Assembly (NCBI RefSeq): GCF_000170915.1
Contig: NZ_ABCT01000004.1
Span: 62,001 to 126,000 of the forward strand
Reading direction: 5' to 3'
DNA length: 64,000 bases
From: Limnobacter sp. MED105
GTDB taxonomy: Bacteria; Pseudomonadota; Gammaproteobacteria; Burkholderiales; Burkholderiaceae_B
Positions 37,418-45,862 of the stretch are shown in pieces. The notes under the pieces are model-generated. The model saw only the letters and a program-made list of their open reading frames with translations, was not told where the DNA came from and searched no databases. The position numbers and the translations under genes were made by a program. Position 1 is the stretch's first letter. Every line of letters starts with the position of its first letter.

Positions 37418-38073
37418 CCTACAAAATGGTGGTGTTTGACTGGGATGGCACCATACTCGACTCAACCGGTGCAATTACCCGTTCCATTCAGCGAGCCTGT
37501 CTTGATGCAGGGTTGCCCGACCCTGGCGAAGAAATTGCCTCTTATGTGATCGGGCTAGGCTTGAGCGATGCCTTGCGTCATGCCGCCCCTGGGGCCAACG
37601 AGGCCCAGATCGCCTTACTGGTTGAAAGTTATCGCAAGCATTATCTCAGTAAAGATCACGAGCTGGAGCTGTTTACCGGCGCCGTCCCCCTTTTGAAAGA
37701 ACTGAATGAAATGGGGGTTATCTGCACTGTAGCCACCGGCAAAAGCAGGCAGGGCCTGAACCGTGCCATGGCCAATTCCGATACGGCCCGTTACTTTATG
37801 AGCTCGCGATGTGCCGACGAATGCCACAGTAAACCTCACCCCCAGATGATTCTGGAGTTGATGGAAGAATTCGACACAGACCCGGCTCACGTGGTCATGA
37901 TCGGCGATACCACACACGATTTGAATATGGCCAATGCGGCTGGTGTGCATGCGCTTTCCGTTCAAACCGGGGCACATCCCCCCAAACTTTTGAACCAGGT
38001 GCCTCATTTGCAGTCTTTTCGTTCTATCAATGAATTGGCCCCATGGCTAATTCAAACCATCTCATCACGCTAA
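37414..38073 (+). CDS. HAD-family hydrolase (phosphoglycolate phosphatase-like)
   Basis: This 219-residue haloacid dehalogenase-type phosphatase has the motif I nucleophile FDWDGTILDS, motif II threonine in TVATGKSRQG, lysine in HSKPHPQMI and acidic motif IV in MIGDTTHDLNMA. The helical cap between motifs I and II places it in the Gph/YqaB-like subclass. The substrate cannot be told. It overlaps rluC by four bases, an arrangement conserved in Burkholderiales. Confidence 0.88.
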   Translation: MTYKMVVFDWDGTILDSTGAITRSIQRACLDAGLPDPGEEIASYVIGLGLSDALRHAAPGANEAQIALLVESYRKHYLSKDHELELFTGAVPLLKELNEMGVICTVATGKSRQGLNRAMANSDTARYFMSSRCADECHSKPHPQMILELMEEFDTDPAHVVMIGDTTHDLNMANAAGVHALSVQTGAHPPKLLNQVPHLQSFRSINELAPWLIQTISSR

Positions 38074-38079
38074 TTTACT

Positions 38080-38457
38080 ATGCAGCAAATTCAAGTATGT
38101 CAATCAAGTGATCTTGAAGAGGGCGGTACGGGTTACCGCTTCAGGGTGCTGTACAACAGCGAGGAAACCACCGCATTCATCGTGCGGGTTGATGACGAAG
38201 TCAGGTGTTTTTTGAATCGCTGTTCGCATGTGCCTGTTGAGCTTGATTGGAACTATGGCGAGTTTCTCGATGATTCGGGTCGAATTGTAGTCTGTGCAAC
38301 GCACGGGGCCAGTTACGATGCCACCAATGGCAATTGCTTGGGCGGTCCATGCGACGGTAACCCGTTGGTGCGATTGAATGTCGAAGAAAAAGACGGTGCA
38401 GTGTACTGGACCCCGACCGACTTGATTACAGTACCAGCCGATGGTATCGAGGACTGA
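38080..38457 (+). CDS. Rieske [2Fe-2S] ferredoxin-like protein
   Basis: This 125-residue single-domain Rieske protein has cluster ligands in RCSHVPVEL (C-x-H) and CATHGASYD (C-x-x-H), with the GPCDGNPL loop following. No signal peptide or membrane helix is seen, so it is probably cytoplasmic. It may serve as an electron donor to an oxygenase or as a redox sensor. It lies six bases after the HAD gene and two before sppA, so it is co-transcribed with unrelated housekeeping genes. Confidence 0.88.
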   Translation: MQQIQVCQSSDLEEGGTGYRFRVLYNSEETTAFIVRVDDEVRCFLNRCSHVPVELDWNYGEFLDDSGRIVVCATHGASYDATNGNCLGGPCDGNPLVRLNVEEKDGAVYWTPTDLITVPADGIED

Positions 38458-38459
38458 AT

Positions 38460-39416
38460 ATGAGTGATGAAAACAATCAATGGGAGCGCAAGCTCCTTGA
38501 AAAACTGGCCTCTGAAGCGCTGGTTGAGCAACGAAGAAAGCGTCGCTGGGGTATTTTTTTCAAGTTGATCGGTTTGGTGTACGTGGGCATTTTGATTGCC
38601 TCTGTATTGGGGCTTACAGCCACTCCCAGTCTTGAGGTCAGCCGCCATACCGCTTTGGTGGATCTCGATGGCGTCATCGCCAGCGATAGCCTGGCCAGCG
38701 CCGACCGAATCAACTCCAGCCTTCGCACAGCATTTGAAAGTGAAGGTTCAGTTGGCGTCATTCTTCGCATCAATAGCCCGGGTGGGAGTCCCGTTCAGGC
38801 AGGCCTGATCAACGATGAAATCAAGCGCCTGCGCGCTAAATATCCGGAAAAGCCTTTTTATGCGGTGGTGGAAGAGGTGTGTGCATCCGGTGGGTACTAT
38901 GTTGCCGCGGCAGCCGATAAAATTTACGTCGACAAGGCCAGCTTGGTTGGTTCTATCGGTGTGGTGATGAACGGTTTCGGCTTCACAGGGACCATGGAAA
39001 AACTCGGTGTCGAACGCCGTTTGATTACCGCAGGTGAAAACAAGGGTTTCCTGGATCCCTTCAGTGAAGCAGACCCTTACCAGACTGAGTTTGCAAAGCA
39101 AATGGCAGAGGAAATTCATCAGCAATTTATTCAGGTCGTGAAAGAAGGCCGGGGTGAAAAACTGGCCCAAAACCCTGAGTTATTCAGTGGTTTGGTCTGG
39201 ACTGGCGCCAAGAGTGTCGAACTGGGCTTGGCCGATGAGCTGGGTTCAATCGACACTGTCGCGCGTGATGTGTTGAAGGCGGAGGATATTCTGGACTACA
39301 CCGAGCAGGATTCGTTTGCAGAGCGTTTTGCTGAGCGAGTAGGCGTGGTGTTTGGCCAAGGTGTTCGCAGTGTATTCCCAGAGTTTGGTGCACGCCAAAC
39401 CCTGGGTTTTCAATAA
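38460..39416 (+). CDS. sppA: S49 family signal peptide peptidase
   Basis: SppA degrades leftover signal peptides in the membrane. This is the short form (318 residues) with one N-terminal membrane helix (about residues 32-52) and a single protease domain. The serine is in CASGGYYVAAAADKIYV, and the lysine general base is expected in the GSIGVVMNG...  region downstream, as in SohB/SppA short forms. It ends the rluC operon, convergent with the RsmI-like gene. Confidence 0.9.
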   Translation: MSDENNQWERKLLEKLASEALVEQRRKRRWGIFFKLIGLVYVGILIASVLGLTATPSLEVSRHTALVDLDGVIASDSLASADRINSSLRTAFESEGSVGVILRINSPGGSPVQAGLINDEIKRLRAKYPEKPFYAVVEEVCASGGYYVAAAADKIYVDKASLVGSIGVVMNGFGFTGTMEKLGVERRLITAGENKGFLDPFSEADPYQTEFAKQMAEEIHQQFIQVVKEGRGEKLAQNPELFSGLVWTGAKSVELGLADELGSIDTVARDVLKAEDILDYTEQDSFAERFAERVGVVFGQGVRSVFPEFGARQTLGFQ

Positions 39417-39432
39417 TTCGGTTTTAAACAGC

Positions 39433-40128
39433 TCAGGCTGACAGCCACAAAAACAGGCAAGGTGACTTGCCTGGGCTGGGCACTCTCTTTTTCCAGTGTC
39501 CCACCGTCTTCGTGTGGATTTGTTGCTCGTCGCCAGTCAAATCCCAGCCTATACATAGCAATGTCGAGTCTGAAAGTTGTTTCAGCAGCGCGTCTATCAG
39601 TTTTTCGTTTCTGAAAGGCGTTTCAATGACGATTTGAGTGCACTGTTGGGTCTTCGACTCCCGTTCGCTTTGCTTGATCCACGCATCGCGCTGCCCGGGG
39701 TCAAGGGGGGGATATCCGTAAAAGCGGAAGTTTTGACCATTCAAGCCGCTTGCCATCAATGCCAACAAAATAGAGCTTGGCCCAACCAAAGGGTGGACTG
39801 GGCATTCCAGTCGATGCGCCAACGCAACAATTTCTGCTCCGGGGTCGGCCACGCCAGGGCAGCCTGCGTCACTCATCACCGCGATGGGGTCTCCAGCCTT
39901 GCATCGCTGAATAACATCATGGCGTTGCTGTGGATTCAATTGCGCAATTTCAAGTATTTGAAGGTCTCGAATGGCTACTGGCATATTGAATAGTCCCAGC
40001 GCAGCCCTGGCTGGTTTTGCGTTTTCCACCAACCAGGTGTTGCATTGCCGCACCAATGCCAGATCTGCCTCTAGCAAAGGCTGTTTTGGTGTTTTCTGGC
40101 TTAGTGGGCTTGGGACTAAATAAAGCAT
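39433..40128 (-). CDS. RsmI-like tetrapyrrole-methylase-fold methyltransferase
   Basis: The 231-residue protein has the SAM-binding patterns of the TP-methylase family: GDPIAVMSDAGCPGVADPG near residue 78 and VHPLVGPSSILLALMASGL further on, as in 16S rRNA 2'-O-methyltransferase RsmI. It is shorter than RsmI (about 280 residues) and lacks its C-terminal helical domain, so it is probably the YabC-related paralogue that often accompanies maf in betaproteobacteria. It begins one base after maf. Confidence 0.82.
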   Translation of the reverse strand: MLYLVPSPLSQKTPKQPLLEADLALVRQCNTWLVENAKPARAALGLFNMPVAIRDLQILEIAQLNPQQRHDVIQRCKAGDPIAVMSDAGCPGVADPGAEIVALAHRLECPVHPLVGPSSILLALMASGLNGQNFRFYGYPPLDPGQRDAWIKQSERESKTQQCTQIVIETPFRNEKLIDALLKQLSDSTLLCIGWDLTGDEQQIHTKTVGHWKKRVPSPGKSPCLFLWLSA

Positions 40129-40129
40129 G

Positions 40130-40711
40130 TCAGGGTAGGGTCAGTTCGAATTGTCGAAGCGCGTTTGCCACTTCGATCAGGGGTAGTCCTATCAGCGCCG
40201 TCGGGTCACTCGATTCGATCCTTTTGAGTAGTGAAATGCCCAATCCTTCGCTTTTTGCAGAACCTGCGCAGTCGTAGGGCTCCTCCGCAATTAAATAACG
40301 TTCAATTTCAGCCGCGTTCAACGCCCGAAACTCCACAGAGGTGGGTACCGTAAATTCAATGGATTGAGACGTTTCCTTGCAGCAAATACAAACCGCGGTG
40401 TGGAACACAATTGTTTTTCCACTCATGCTGCGTAACTGTGCCCGAGCCCTGTCATGGGTGCCTGGCTTGCTAATCGCCACGCCATCCACGTCTGCCACCT
40501 GGTCTGATCCAATGACAATGGCGGCGGGGTGTTCGGCGGCAACTGCCATGGCTTTTTCCCTGGCCAGACGTTGGCAAGTATCTAGCGGAGATTCATCGGG
40601 TTCAGGTGATTCGTCAATTTGCGGCGATTCGCACCTGAAGTTGATTTGCAGGCGGGTCAGCAACTCGCGGCGGTACTTGGAACTTGAAGCTAGATACAGT
40701 GAACGGGTCAT
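40130..40711 (-). CDS. Maf/YceF nucleoside triphosphate pyrophosphatase
   Basis: Maf-like proteins hydrolyse non-canonical or modified nucleoside triphosphates. The 193-residue product shows LASSSKYRRELL at the N-terminus, IDESPEPDE, GSDQVADVDG and a C-terminal GLPLIEVANAL. The DQV aspartate is the catalytic residue. The YceF (m7GTP pyrophosphatase) subgroup is the best fit given its place beside DUF177-rpmF. It is transcribed divergently from that operon. Confidence 0.9.
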   Translation of the reverse strand: MTRSLYLASSSKYRRELLTRLQINFRCESPQIDESPEPDESPLDTCQRLAREKAMAVAAEHPAAIVIGSDQVADVDGVAISKPGTHDRARAQLRSMSGKTIVFHTAVCICCKETSQSIEFTVPTSVEFRALNAAEIERYLIAEEPYDCAGSAKSEGLGISLLKRIESSDPTALIGLPLIEVANALRQFELTLP

Positions 40712-40729
40712 TTGAATAGCGCGCTGGCT

Positions 40730-40758
40730 TTGACAGATTACGTTAGGCAGAGTATTAT
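40730..40758 (+). promoter_or_regulatory. Sigma-70 promoter of the DUF177-rpmF-fab operon
   Basis: TTGACA (40730-40735) and TATTAT (40753-40758) are separated by exactly 17 bases, and the ATG of the first gene is at 40786. This is the strongest housekeeping promoter seen in the window. Confidence 0.8.
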
Positions 40759-40785
40759 CGCGCGTTTCCTGCTTTTCTTATCGGC

Positions 40786-41376
40786 ATGCGCCAAAAAGGC
40801 CCATTAAAACAGTTTGATGAATTCGACGCGTGGTCGTTTTCTCGCTTGGGTGAAAGCATCCGCAGTGAAGATGTAAAGTTTGATTTCCCAAGATTGGCGA
40901 GCGATGAGAACATACTGGCCAGTCATGTCGAAAGTTGGGAAGTGTCCGGGCGAATCAACGCCAAGTCTGAAAGCGTTATCCGGTTCAAAGGCCGGTTTAC
41001 CGCAGAGCTTTCTTGTGTAGTGTGTGATTCAGGTGTGCAGCACGCCATCGACTTTGATCGTCATTTGATTTTAATGACTTCCGAAGCTCAAGCTGATGGC
41101 TACGATGAAGACACACTAGATGAAGACACCGACGTTGTTGCATGCCCGGGTGCGATAAACTTGCGAGATTGGCTGGAAGACGAAATTTTGTTGGCATGCC
41201 CCATGTTCCCCAAGCATGACGCCTGCGCTGAAGAAGCAGGGCGAAGCTGGCGAGAAGAGGGTGCCGACCTTGAAGATACTGACGACCATCAGGATGACAC
41301 TGCTGATGGCCCAACACAGGAAGTACAGCGTCCTTTTGCCAACCTGAGCGATTTGCTCAAGGGCAGCAAGAAGTAA
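40786..41376 (+). CDS. DUF177 (YceD) family protein
   Basis: This 196-residue protein is the conserved gene preceding rpmF in most bacteria. It has the cysteine pair in ELSCVVCDSG, an acidic middle (YDEDTLDEDTD), INLRDWLEDEILLACPMFPKH and a C-terminal PFANLSDLL, all hallmarks of DUF177. In plants and E. coli, YceD relatives affect 23S rRNA accumulation. It sits 24 bases before rpmF. Confidence 0.9.
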   Translation: MRQKGPLKQFDEFDAWSFSRLGESIRSEDVKFDFPRLASDENILASHVESWEVSGRINAKSESVIRFKGRFTAELSCVVCDSGVQHAIDFDRHLILMTSEAQADGYDEDTLDEDTDVVACPGAINLRDWLEDEILLACPMFPKHDACAEEAGRSWREEGADLEDTDDHQDDTADGPTQEVQRPFANLSDLLKGSKK

Positions 41377-41400
41377 CACTTTTATACATGGAGCTTTAAA

Positions 41401-41583
41401 ATGGCCGTTCAACAGAACAAAAAATCACCTTCGAAGCGTGGCATGCACCGCTCACACCAGAACCTGACAGCGCCAACCTTGTCCGCTGATTCTTCTTCCG
41501 GTGAAACACACCTGCGTCACCACATCAGCCCCAACGGCATGTACCGTGGCAAGAAAGTAGTAAAAACCAAAGCCGACGAGTAA
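41401..41583 (+). CDS. rpmF: 50S ribosomal protein L32
   Basis: This is a 60-residue ribosomal protein with the typical [18 protein letters not shown] start and an [17 protein letters not shown] end. It lacks the zinc-binding cysteines (C- form). Linkage DUF177-rpmF-plsX is conserved across proteobacteria and couples ribosome and membrane synthesis. Confidence 0.97.
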   Translation: MAVQQNKKSPSKRGMHRSHQNLTAPTLSADSSSGETHLRHHISPNGMYRGKKVVKTKADE

Positions 41584-41601
41584 TTATTTACAAATCAAAA
41601 A

Positions 41602-41622
41602 GGCAACTGCAGTCATGTTGCC
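41602..41622 (+). repeat. Hairpin between rpmF and plsX
   Basis: GGCAAC and GTTGCC arms surround a nine-base loop, 18 bases after the L32 stop. There is no T-run, so it is more likely a processing or attenuation structure than a terminator. Confidence 0.4.
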
Positions 41623-41648
41623 ATGAAAACCAAAAGGTCTAAGAACGG

Positions 41649-42731
41649 ATGGTTCGCATAGCGATTGATTGCATGGGTGGAGACCACGGTTTATCGGTCA
41701 CCATCCCGGCCTGTTTGCGCTTTCTCAAGCAGCACCCCGATGTTCAGCTAGTGCTCGTCGGAAAGCAGGCTGAAATTGAAGCAGCTTTGGCCAAGAAAAA
41801 AGCGTTGGAGCATCCCCAAATCACCATTCGTCACGCCAGTGAAGTGGTTGAAATGGACGAGCCGCCAGCGCAAGCCTTGCGCAATAAGAAAGACTCATCC
41901 ATTCGAGTGTGTGCCAACCTGGTGAAAGACGGGTTGGCGTCTGCGTTCGTCAGTGCGGGCAATACCGGAGCACTGATGGCTATTTCCCGTTTCGTGCTCA
42001 AAACCCTCGACAGTATCGATCGCCCGGCAATTGCATCGGCCTTGCCCAATATGAAAGGCAAAGGCACTCTGATGCTCGACCTTGGCGCCAATGTGGATTG
42101 TGAGCCGGCTCACCTGTTCCAGTTTGCGGTCATGGGATCTGCGTTCGTAAAAGGCACCGAGGGAATTGAAAAACCCACGGTGGGTTTGCTGAACATTGGT
42201 GAGGAAGTCATCAAGGGCAATGATGTAGTCAAAAAAGCTTCTGAGTTGTTGCGCGCGAGCGAGCTAAACTTCTATGGCAACGTGGAAGGAAATGATATTT
42301 ACAAAGGCACCACCGACGTAGTGGTGTGTGATGGTTTTGTGGGCAATGTCGCCCTGAAAACCTCTGAGGGCCTGGCTCAAATGCTGGGTGACATTATCAA
42401 GACAGAGTTCAAGAGAGGCCTTTGGCCCAAAGTTGCTGCTGTTTTTGCAGCACCAGTGTTGCTTCGATTCAAAAAAAGGGTGGACCACCGCCGCTACAAC
42501 GGAGCAGCGTTGCTTGGGCTTAAAGGGATTGTGATCAAAAGCCACGGCTCGGCAGACGCCTATGCCTTCTTCTATGCGATCAAGCGTGCTTACGATGCAG
42601 CAAACGGCAATTTGCTGGACAGTATCAGGCTCACCATGTCGCACTACGTGCCATTGGCCGCTCCGGCGTCTAACAGCACGCAAGAAGCTGCAGCGCTACC
42701 ACCCGAGGCAAAACCAGACCAAGTGATTTGA
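41649..42731 (+). CDS. plsX: Phosphate acyltransferase
   Basis: PlsX makes acyl-phosphate from acyl-ACP for phospholipid synthesis. The 360-residue protein begins [13 protein letters not shown] and contains [25 protein letters not shown] and [17 protein letters not shown], all diagnostic. The C-terminal 30 residues are Ala/Pro/Gln-rich and variable. Its stop forms TGATG with the fabH ATG. Confidence 0.97.
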   Translation: MVRIAIDCMGGDHGLSVTIPACLRFLKQHPDVQLVLVGKQAEIEAALAKKKALEHPQITIRHASEVVEMDEPPAQALRNKKDSSIRVCANLVKDGLASAFVSAGNTGALMAISRFVLKTLDSIDRPAIASALPNMKGKGTLMLDLGANVDCEPAHLFQFAVMGSAFVKGTEGIEKPTVGLLNIGEEVIKGNDVVKKASELLRASELNFYGNVEGNDIYKGTTDVVVCDGFVGNVALKTSEGLAQMLGDIIKTEFKRGLWPKVAAVFAAPVLLRFKKRVDHRRYNGAALLGLKGIVIKSHGSADAYAFFYAIKRAYDAANGNLLDSIRLTMSHYVPLAAPASNSTQEAAALPPEAKPDQVI

Positions 42732-43708
42732 TGTCTCAATACAGTGCAATCCTTGGCACCGGCGCAAGCCTGCCAAGGCGTGCGGTTTCAAACCAAGAGT
42801 TGACCGAGTTTCTTGCCAACAAAGGCGTGGAAACAAGTGCAGAATGGATTGAAACGCGCACCGGAATCAAGCAAAGATACCTTTGCGAAGCCGATGAAAC
42901 CAACTGTCAAATGGCCAGTAAGGCCGCTTTGCAAGCCTTGAATGCCGCAGGGGTGTTTCCCGATCAGGTTGACTTGATCGTATTGGCGACCTCAACTCCC
43001 GACCAGGTTTTCCCATCTACCGCGTGTGCAGTTCAAGCTGAAATTGGCGCTAAAAAAGCAATGGCTTTTGATATTCAAGCCGTTTGCAGCGGCTTTGTCT
43101 ATGCGCTGACTGTCGCTGATTCCATGATTCGTTCTGGTCAGGTCAGGAATGCGTTGGTTATTGGTTCTGAGGTATTTAGCCGCCTGATGGATTGGAGTGA
43201 CCGCACCACTTGTGTGCTGTTTGGAGATGGTGCTGGTGCTGTATTTTTACAAGCCAGTGACGAGCCGGGTATTTTGGGCTGCAAGTTGCACTCCGACGGC
43301 ACTCTGGGCTGTATTTTGAACACCACTGGTCGCATCGACGGCGGGAAAATTGTGGGTGATCCTTTTTTGCGCATGGATGGGCAAGCGGTGTTTCGTCAGG
43401 CTGTGTCGGTGCTGGGCAGCAATGCGCTTGAGTTGTTTGAAAGCCTGAATTTCAAGCTTGAAGACCTGGATTTCTTGGTGCCACATCAAGCCAATGTTCG
43501 AATTTTGCATTCGGTTGCCAAAAAACTGAAGCTTCCTGAAGAAAGGATAGTGATCACGGTTGGCATGCATGGCAACACGTCGGCGGCGTCTGTTCCCTTG
43601 GCTTTGAACCACGCCGTAGAGCAAAAACAGATTAAAAAAGGCGATAACGTGTTGTTACAAGGTGTCGGGGGCGGTTTTACGTGGGGCAGTGTGCTCGTTC
43701 GCATGTAA
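42731..43708 (+). CDS. fabH: Beta-ketoacyl-ACP synthase III
   Basis: FabH begins fatty acid elongation by condensing acetyl-CoA with malonyl-ACP. The catalytic triad is visible as Cys in AVCSGFVYAL, His in VPHQANVRI and Asn in HGNTSAAS, with the GVGGGFTWGS end. The 325-residue length is standard. The ATG at 42731 overlaps the plsX stop by one base. Confidence 0.96.
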   Translation: MSQYSAILGTGASLPRRAVSNQELTEFLANKGVETSAEWIETRTGIKQRYLCEADETNCQMASKAALQALNAAGVFPDQVDLIVLATSTPDQVFPSTACAVQAEIGAKKAMAFDIQAVCSGFVYALTVADSMIRSGQVRNALVIGSEVFSRLMDWSDRTTCVLFGDGAGAVFLQASDEPGILGCKLHSDGTLGCILNTTGRIDGGKIVGDPFLRMDGQAVFRQAVSVLGSNALELFESLNFKLEDLDFLVPHQANVRILHSVAKKLKLPEERIVITVGMHGNTSAASVPLALNHAVEQKQIKKGDNVLLQGVGGGFTWGSVLVRM

Positions 43709-43745
43709 AATAGCGCAAATTGCAAATTAGATGAATTCCTCGAAA

Positions 43746-44690
43746 ATGACAAAAAAAATCGCCTTTCTGTTTCCTGGGCAGGGTTCGCAAGCCGTGGGTA
43801 TGCTGAATGCATTCAAAAGCAATCAATTCACGGCCAGCGTTTACGCCACAGCAGCACTGGAGGCCGAGCAGGCACTGGGGCAAGACCTTGCAGCATTGAT
43901 TGAACAAGGGCCGGCTGAATCACTCAACTTGACTACCAACACACAGCCAGCCATGTTGATGGCCGATGTGCTGGTTCTGCGCGCCTGGCTTGCTGCTGGC
44001 GGTGCCATGCCCAATTTGGTCGCAGGGCACTCTTTGGGTGAATACGCAGCGCTGGTTGCAGCGGGTGTTTTCAGTCTCTCCGAGGGTTTGGGGCTGGTTC
44101 GTATTCGTGCCCAAGCCATGCAAGAGGCTGTTCCTGTGGGGCAGGGTGGCATGGCCGCCATTCTAGGCTTGACCGATGAGCAGGTTAAGCAGGCTTGTCA
44201 GCAGGCTTGCGTGAATGGTGAAGTGGCTGAAGCCGTGAACTTCAACGCACCTAGCCAGGTGGTGATTGCCGGTAGCGCCCAAGGGGTGAAAACGGCTTGC
44301 GAGGCCGCCAAGGCATTGGGCGCCAAACGTGCCCTTGAGTTGCCTGTGTCCGCGCCTTTCCATTCCAGCCTGATGAAGCCAGCTTCCGTCAAATTGGCGG
44401 CTGCTTTGAGCAACACAAATTTCAGTACTCCATCAATGCCTGTGTACAACAACATTGATGTGGCTGTAGAATCCGATCCCGCAAGAATTCGTGATGCGCT
44501 GGTGCGTCAGGCCTATGGCCCGGTTCGGTGGGTTGAAACCATTCAAGCCATGACCACTGCCGGCACAACACTGTTTGTGGAATGTGGTCCAGGCAAGGTG
44601 TTGGCGGGTTTGGTGAAGCGAATCAGCGATGTACCTGTGGTCAATATTTTTGATCCGGACAGCATTCATGCGGCGCTTGGCGCCGAATAA
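43746..44690 (+). CDS. fabD: Malonyl-CoA:ACP transacylase
   Basis: FabD loads malonate onto ACP. The protein starts MTKKIAFLFPGQGSQ and has the nucleophile elbow AGHSLGEYAAL, the arginine in GLVRIRAQAMQ and the second histidine in SAPFHSSLM. Length is about 314 residues. An in-frame ATG at 43731 would add five residues; the ATG at 43746 agrees better with other FabD N-termini. Confidence 0.96.
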   Translation: MTKKIAFLFPGQGSQAVGMLNAFKSNQFTASVYATAALEAEQALGQDLAALIEQGPAESLNLTTNTQPAMLMADVLVLRAWLAAGGAMPNLVAGHSLGEYAALVAAGVFSLSEGLGLVRIRAQAMQEAVPVGQGGMAAILGLTDEQVKQACQQACVNGEVAEAVNFNAPSQVVIAGSAQGVKTACEAAKALGAKRALELPVSAPFHSSLMKPASVKLAAALSNTNFSTPSMPVYNNIDVAVESDPARIRDALVRQAYGPVRWVETIQAMTTAGTTLFVECGPGKVLAGLVKRISDVPVVNIFDPDSIHAALGAE

Positions 44691-44703
44691 AAGGATTAGC
44701 CGA

Positions 44704-45456
44704 ATGACCATGTTTGATTTGACCGGAAAAGTAGCCTTGGTAACGGGTGCCAGTCGTGGCATAGGCCGTGAAATCGCCGTAACCTTGGGCCGAGCAGGGG
44801 CTACCGTGGTAGGCACGGCCACCTCTGAGGCGGGTGCAGCTGACATTTCTGAAGGTTTAAAGGCCGCAGGCGTAAAAGGTTTTGGTGCGGTACTTAATGT
44901 GACCGATACGGCAAGTCTTGAGCCCTTGTTTTCAAGAATTGCTGAAGAATTAGGGCCCTTGGCGATTTTGGTCAATAATGCCGGAATTACCCGTGACCAG
45001 CTCTCCATGCGCATGAAAGACGAAGATTGGGATGCGGTGATCGCCACCAACCTGTCTGCCGTGTTCAAGTTGTCCAAACTGGCCATGAAACCGATGATGA
45101 AGGCACGTACTGGTCGTATGATCAACATCACTTCAGTGGTGGGCACAAGCGGCAACGCCGGGCAGGCCAATTATGCTGCGGCCAAAGCTGGCGTGGCGGG
45201 AATGACGAAAGCGCTGGCGCGTGAACTGGGAAGTCGCAATATCACGGTAAACTGTGTGGCGCCCGGATTCATCCAAACTGACATGACTGATGCACTGAAC
45301 GAAACGCAAGTGGATCAGTTGAAGCAACAAATCCCGTTGGGTCGTATGGGGCAGGTAGGCGACATTGCTGCGGCAGTGCTATACCTGGCCAGCGATCAGG
45401 CGGGGTATGTAACTGGAACCACATTACACGTGAATGGTGGAATGTGGATGGGCTAA
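44704..45456 (+). CDS. fabG: 3-oxoacyl-ACP reductase
   Basis: FabG is the NADPH-dependent ketoreductase of fatty acid synthesis. The 250-residue short-chain dehydrogenase has TGASRGIG for cofactor binding, NNAG, the catalytic S (ITSVVGTSGN) and the Y-x-x-x-K pair in ANYAAAKAG, with the C-terminal GTTLHVNGGMWM. The real start is ATG 44704, 13 bases after fabD; the longer frame reaching into fabD is rejected. Confidence 0.97.
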   Translation: MTMFDLTGKVALVTGASRGIGREIAVTLGRAGATVVGTATSEAGAADISEGLKAAGVKGFGAVLNVTDTASLEPLFSRIAEELGPLAILVNNAGITRDQLSMRMKDEDWDAVIATNLSAVFKLSKLAMKPMMKARTGRMINITSVVGTSGNAGQANYAAAKAGVAGMTKALARELGSRNITVNCVAPGFIQTDMTDALNETQVDQLKQQIPLGRMGQVGDIAAAVLYLASDQAGYVTGTTLHVNGGMWMG

Positions 45457-45498
45457 TAGCAAGGCATTTAGAATATGATCTGTCATATCGCTTTGCTA
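45457..45498 (+). repeat. Nested inverted repeat between fabG and acpP
   Basis: Outer arms TAGCAA/TTGCTA (45457-45462, 45493-45498) enclose a second stem ATATGA-tctg-TCATAT (45473-45488). It starts right after the fabG stop. There is no T-run. It may separate the heavily expressed acpP message from fabG or bind a regulator. Confidence 0.45.
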
Positions 45499-45538
45499 TT
45501 CTCACTCGATTTTATTAAAAACCCACGGAGGCTCCGTA

Positions 45539-45778
45539 ATGGAAAACATTGAACAGCGCGTTAAAAAGATTGTGGCCGAGCAACTCGGCGTAAAAGAAGA
45601 GGAAATCAAGAACGAATCTTCTTTCGTAGATGATCTGGGCGCTGATTCCTTGGACACAGTGGAATTGGTCATGGCTTTGGAAGAAGAATTTGAAACAGAA
45701 ATTCCTGACGAAGAAGCTGAAAAGATCACCACAGTTCAACAAGCGATTGATTACGTTAAGACAAACTCTAAGTCTTAA
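45539..45778 (+). CDS. acpP: Acyl carrier protein
   Basis: ACP carries growing acyl chains. The 79-residue acidic protein has the phosphopantetheine serine in [18 protein letters not shown] and a strong GGAGG ribosome binding site. Its position between fabG and fabF is conserved. Confidence 0.98.
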   Translation: MENIEQRVKKIVAEQLGVKEEEIKNESSFVDDLGADSLDTVELVMALEEEFETEIPDEEAEKITTVQQAIDYVKTNSKS

Positions 45779-45791
45779 TGGCTGAATTTGA

Positions 45792-45826
45792 AGGGGTGCG
45801 GAGGAAGCCTGCCTTCCTCGGCCCCT
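45792..45826 (+). repeat. Strong hairpin between acpP and fabF
   Basis: GAGGAAG (45801-45807) pairs exactly with CTTCCTC (45813-45819), and an outer AGGGG (45792-45796) pairs with CCCCT (45822-45826). No T-run follows. It starts 13 bases after the acpP stop and could protect the acpP 3' end or reduce read-through into fabF. Confidence 0.5.
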
Positions 45827-45862
45827 GCCTGTTCAAGCAAACATTGGATATAGGGAGGGCTT

